Assembly: GCA_944377765.1 (NCBI GenBank)
Contig: CALWFX010000004.1
Span: forward strand, 1 to 5,482
From: an uncultured Clostridia bacterium
Lineage (GTDB): Bacteria; Bacillota; Clostridia; Christensenellales; UBA1242
DNA: 5,482 nucleotides
Direction of reading: 5' to 3'
Positions within the stretch are counted from its first letter, which is position 1. Every line of letters begins with the position of its first letter. Of this stretch, positions 3,761 through 5,482 are shown piece after piece. A program made the position numbers and the translations under genes. A model generated the notes under the pieces. The model was not told the DNA's origin, searched no databases, and saw only the letters and a program-made list of their open reading frames with translations.

Positions 3761-5482
3761 TTATGAATTAAGTTTTTTAACTTCTTCAATTAACGCTTCA
3801 AGCCTTGCATTAATTTCAGAAATTTTGCTTTCGCTATCTGAACTGTTAACACCTTTTGCTTCTTCCTTCAATCTTTCAATTTCGTTGAAAATTTCATTTT
3901 TTCTTGCTTCATTTTCAGAAACTTTTGATGACTCAAGATTTTGCATAGCAATTTCAAATTCTTTATTTAAGTTATCTCTCATTTCAGTAAGTTTATTTTG
4001 CTCTTCTGAAATCTTTTTATTTATTTCTTCAATTGAATCAATGTTTTTTCTTGGTCTACCGCGTTTACCTTTTGGCTTTTCAACAGTTTCAGTAACAACC
4101 TTTTTAGGTCTTCCAACAGGTTTCTTTTCCTTTGGTGCTTCTGTTACCGCTTTCTTTGGACGACCTGGCTTTTTCTTTTCAACAACAACTTCTTGACTTG
4201 AAGCAACTTTTCTTGGTCTACCGCGTTTACCCTTAGGTTTAGCAACAGTTTCATTGACAATTTTTCTTGGTCTTCCAGCCTTTCTTTTTGGTTTTTCTTC
4301 GCTTGCAATGGTTTCTTGCACTGGGATTTCAGTTTTAGTTTCATCATCCAAAGAAACACTCTCTAAATTAGCATTTTCTTCAACTGGTTCTTCAACTTTT
4401 TCTTCAGTGTTAACAATCTTTATATCACTGTCAACATTTTTAATAACATCTGTAGCAACATTATAAATGTCATCTTTGCTTGAAATATCAGTCATAAAAT
4501 CAAAAGCATCAAGACTATTTAAATCAACAACATCATTTTCTTGTTTTTCATCATTTTCAGCAGGTTCAGTTTTTTCTTCAATTTTCTTTGGTTCAAAATT
4601 TTCATCTTGACGAACAAAATTGCCATTTGCGTCATAAACTTTGCCATCAACATCATGATAAAGGCCTTCTTTATCATAATATGCACCATTTGTATAAACA
4701 AAGTTACCTTCTTGGTCATATTGTCCTTCGGTTGTTTCGTTTGTTGAAGCATCATAACTGCCCTGATGAGCATTTTTAAGTTTAATTTCAAGTTCAGTAA
4801 TTCTTTCTTGTGCTTCTTGATTTTCTTTTGTAAGTTTTCCAACCTTATCTGCCATAACTGCAGTAACCACTTTTTCAGCACTTATGCAGAAATTGTTAAA
4901 GAAGTTTTGGTATTCTCCAAGCATTGCTTTTTCAACTTCATGCTTGCTATCTTCAAGTTCATCTTGAAGTTTCTTAATTTCTTCTTCAAGTTCATTCTTT
5001 TCAAGCAGATATCTTGCCCTTTGTTGTTCGAATTCTTGTTCTAACTGTTCTTGCTTTGCAATTTCTTGGGTCTGTTGCTTTCTCAAATAGTTACTTTCAA
5101 TTCTGTTTGTTGTTTCTTCTTGTTGTTGCAAAAGTCTATCAATATTTTCTCTTGATGCTTGCAATTTATTTTGATAATCTTTTTGAACATTATCAAAATT
5201 TTTCTTTCTTGTGTCAAGTTCACTTTCAAGTTGTGCAATTCTAACATATGCTTTTTCTTTCTTTTTAAGGAATATTTCGCTTTCCTTCATTGCTCTGTCA
5301 AGCACAACAGAACCATTGACACCAGTTGAAGAAAAATCATATTTTTCATATTCGACATCTTGTTCTTTTGCACGATTAAATTCTTCTTTTTCTCTTCTTG
5401 CCTTATAGTCCAAAAACTCACGAAGAACAGGTTGACCTTTTTCAATCTCTTGTGGTGTGAACAAAATTTGATAATCTATATA
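3761..5482 (-). CDS. Coiled-coil protein with five AT-hook motifs (5' end beyond the window)
   Basis: The frame is open to the right edge. A TTG at 5464-5462 could be read as a start, but it has no ribosome binding site, and at least six more in-frame residues precede it, so the gene is best treated as partial. Numbering from that TTG gives 567 residues. In order: a charged, Glu/Lys/Gln-rich coiled coil (about 15-230, with a less regular stretch at 182-206); three YD-G repeats (247-285); an acidic, probably disordered linker (286-392); five AT-hooks with GRP cores at 397, 415, 434, 451 and 469; and a second coiled coil (about 476-565). AT-hooks bind the minor groove of AT-rich DNA, so a DNA-bridging or nucleoid role is plausible but inferred. 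There are no catalytic motifs, signal peptide or membrane segment. I recognise no named family. The filamentous coiled coil followed by a DNA-binding tail could also suit a cytoskeletal or segregation protein. Confidence 0.8.
   Translation of the reverse strand, partial: YIDYQILFTPQEIEKGQPVLREFLDYKARREKEEFNRAKEQDVEYEKYDFSSTGVNGSVVLDRAMKESEIFLKKKEKAYVRIAQLESELDTRKKNFDNVQKDYQNKLQASRENIDRLLQQQEETTNRIESNYLRKQQTQEIAKQEQLEQEFEQQRARYLLEKNELEEEIKKLQDELEDSKHEVEKAMLGEYQNFFNNFCISAEKVVTAVMADKVGKLTKENQEAQERITELEIKLKNAHQGSYDASTNETTEGQYDQEGNFVYTNGAYYDKEGLYHDVDGKVYDANGNFVRQDENFEPKKIEEKTEPAENDEKQENDVVDLNSLDAFDFMTDISSKDDIYNVATDVIKNVDSDIKIVNTEEKVEEPVEENANLESVSLDDETKTEIPVQETIASEEKPKRKAGRPRKIVNETVAKPKGKRGRPRKVASSQEVVVEKKKPGRPKKAVTEAPKEKKPVGRPKKVVTETVEKPKGKRGRPRKNIDSIEEINKKISEEQNKLTEMRDNLNKEFEIAMQNLESSKVSENEARKNEIFNEIERLKEEAKGVNSSDSESKISEINARLEALIEEVKKLNS
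4040..4294 (-). repeat. AT-hook repeat array (five GRP units of about 18 residues)
   Basis: The units have GRPRK or GRPKK cores flanked by Lys-rich stretches, at spacings of 18, 19, 17 and 18 residues. Units 2 and 5 share the flank KPKGKRGRPRK. At DNA level the segments 4046-4069 and 4208-4231 are identical over 24 bp, which points to recent duplication or gene conversion within the array and makes it prone to expansion or loss. Confidence 0.85.
4610..4729 (-). repeat. Three tandem YD-G peptide repeats of about 13 residues
   Basis: The units read roughly GQYDQEGNFVYTN, GAYYDKEGLYHDV and DGKVYDANGNFVR. Each has a Tyr-Asp, two residues, Gly, then an aromatic. They separate the first coiled coil from the acidic linker. 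Short Tyr/Gly repeats of this style form small beta-hairpins in other proteins; the function here is unknown. Confidence 0.7.

Noticed and set aside
4144..4881. Two same-strand ORFs in another frame (71 and 120 codons)
   Set aside because: They are Lys/Leu/Met-rich frameshift readings of the repetitive AT-hook gene. The main frame is continuous and has clear domain structure.
3825..5408. Several plus-strand ORFs of 63-123 codons opposite the AT-hook gene
   Set aside because: They are Phe/Ser/Leu-rich antisense shadows of Lys/Glu-rich coding sequence and lack ribosome binding sites or promoters.
5462..5464. TTG as the true start of the AT-hook protein
   Set aside because: No ribosome binding site precedes it, and the frame stays open to the window edge, so the real start is probably outside.

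Overview
The window is AT-rich, low-GC bacterial DNA. Its promoters are TTGACA/TATAAT-like with 17-bp spacers and extended -10 elements, its ribosome binding sites are strong AGGAG-type, and its terminators are U-tract hairpins. Tryptophans in the gene at 1833-3584 are read from TGG and no in-frame TGA is needed, so the standard bacterial code fits. This suggests a Bacillota/Clostridia-like organism, probably anaerobic given the rubrerythrin. This is inferred from sequence style only, and no species is claimed.

Layout from left to right: (1) The 5' part of a rubrerythrin-family gene runs off the left edge on the minus strand (1-179). It diverges from (2) a plus-strand gene (298-1083) for a 261-aa protein that resembles a divergent CYTH/triphosphate-tunnel protein. 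The space between them holds a perfect 11-bp inverted repeat next to the rubrerythrin ribosome binding site. (3) A tRNA-Arg(CCU) gene (1210-1286) has its own strong promoter and terminator. Its elbow bases 19 and 56 are U and A instead of the near-universal G and C. (4) A convergent minus-strand gene (1338-1583) encodes an unrecognised 81-aa protein and has a near-consensus promoter. (5) A minus-strand gene (1833-3584) encodes a 583-aa protein that joins an ADP-ribosyltransferase-like N-terminus to a C-terminal HD phosphohydrolase-like domain. Its promoter shows that the longer 592-aa reading is wrong. (6) Two tandem terminators end (7) a long minus-strand gene (3761 to beyond 5482). It encodes a coiled-coil protein with three YD-G repeats, an acidic linker and five evenly spaced AT-hook (GRP) motifs.

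The genes do not form one operon. Nearly every one has its own promoter and/or terminator, so this looks like a set of independent units. The best candidates for something undescribed are the ART-like/HD fusion, the bacterial AT-hook array protein, and the tRNA with a swapped elbow base pair.
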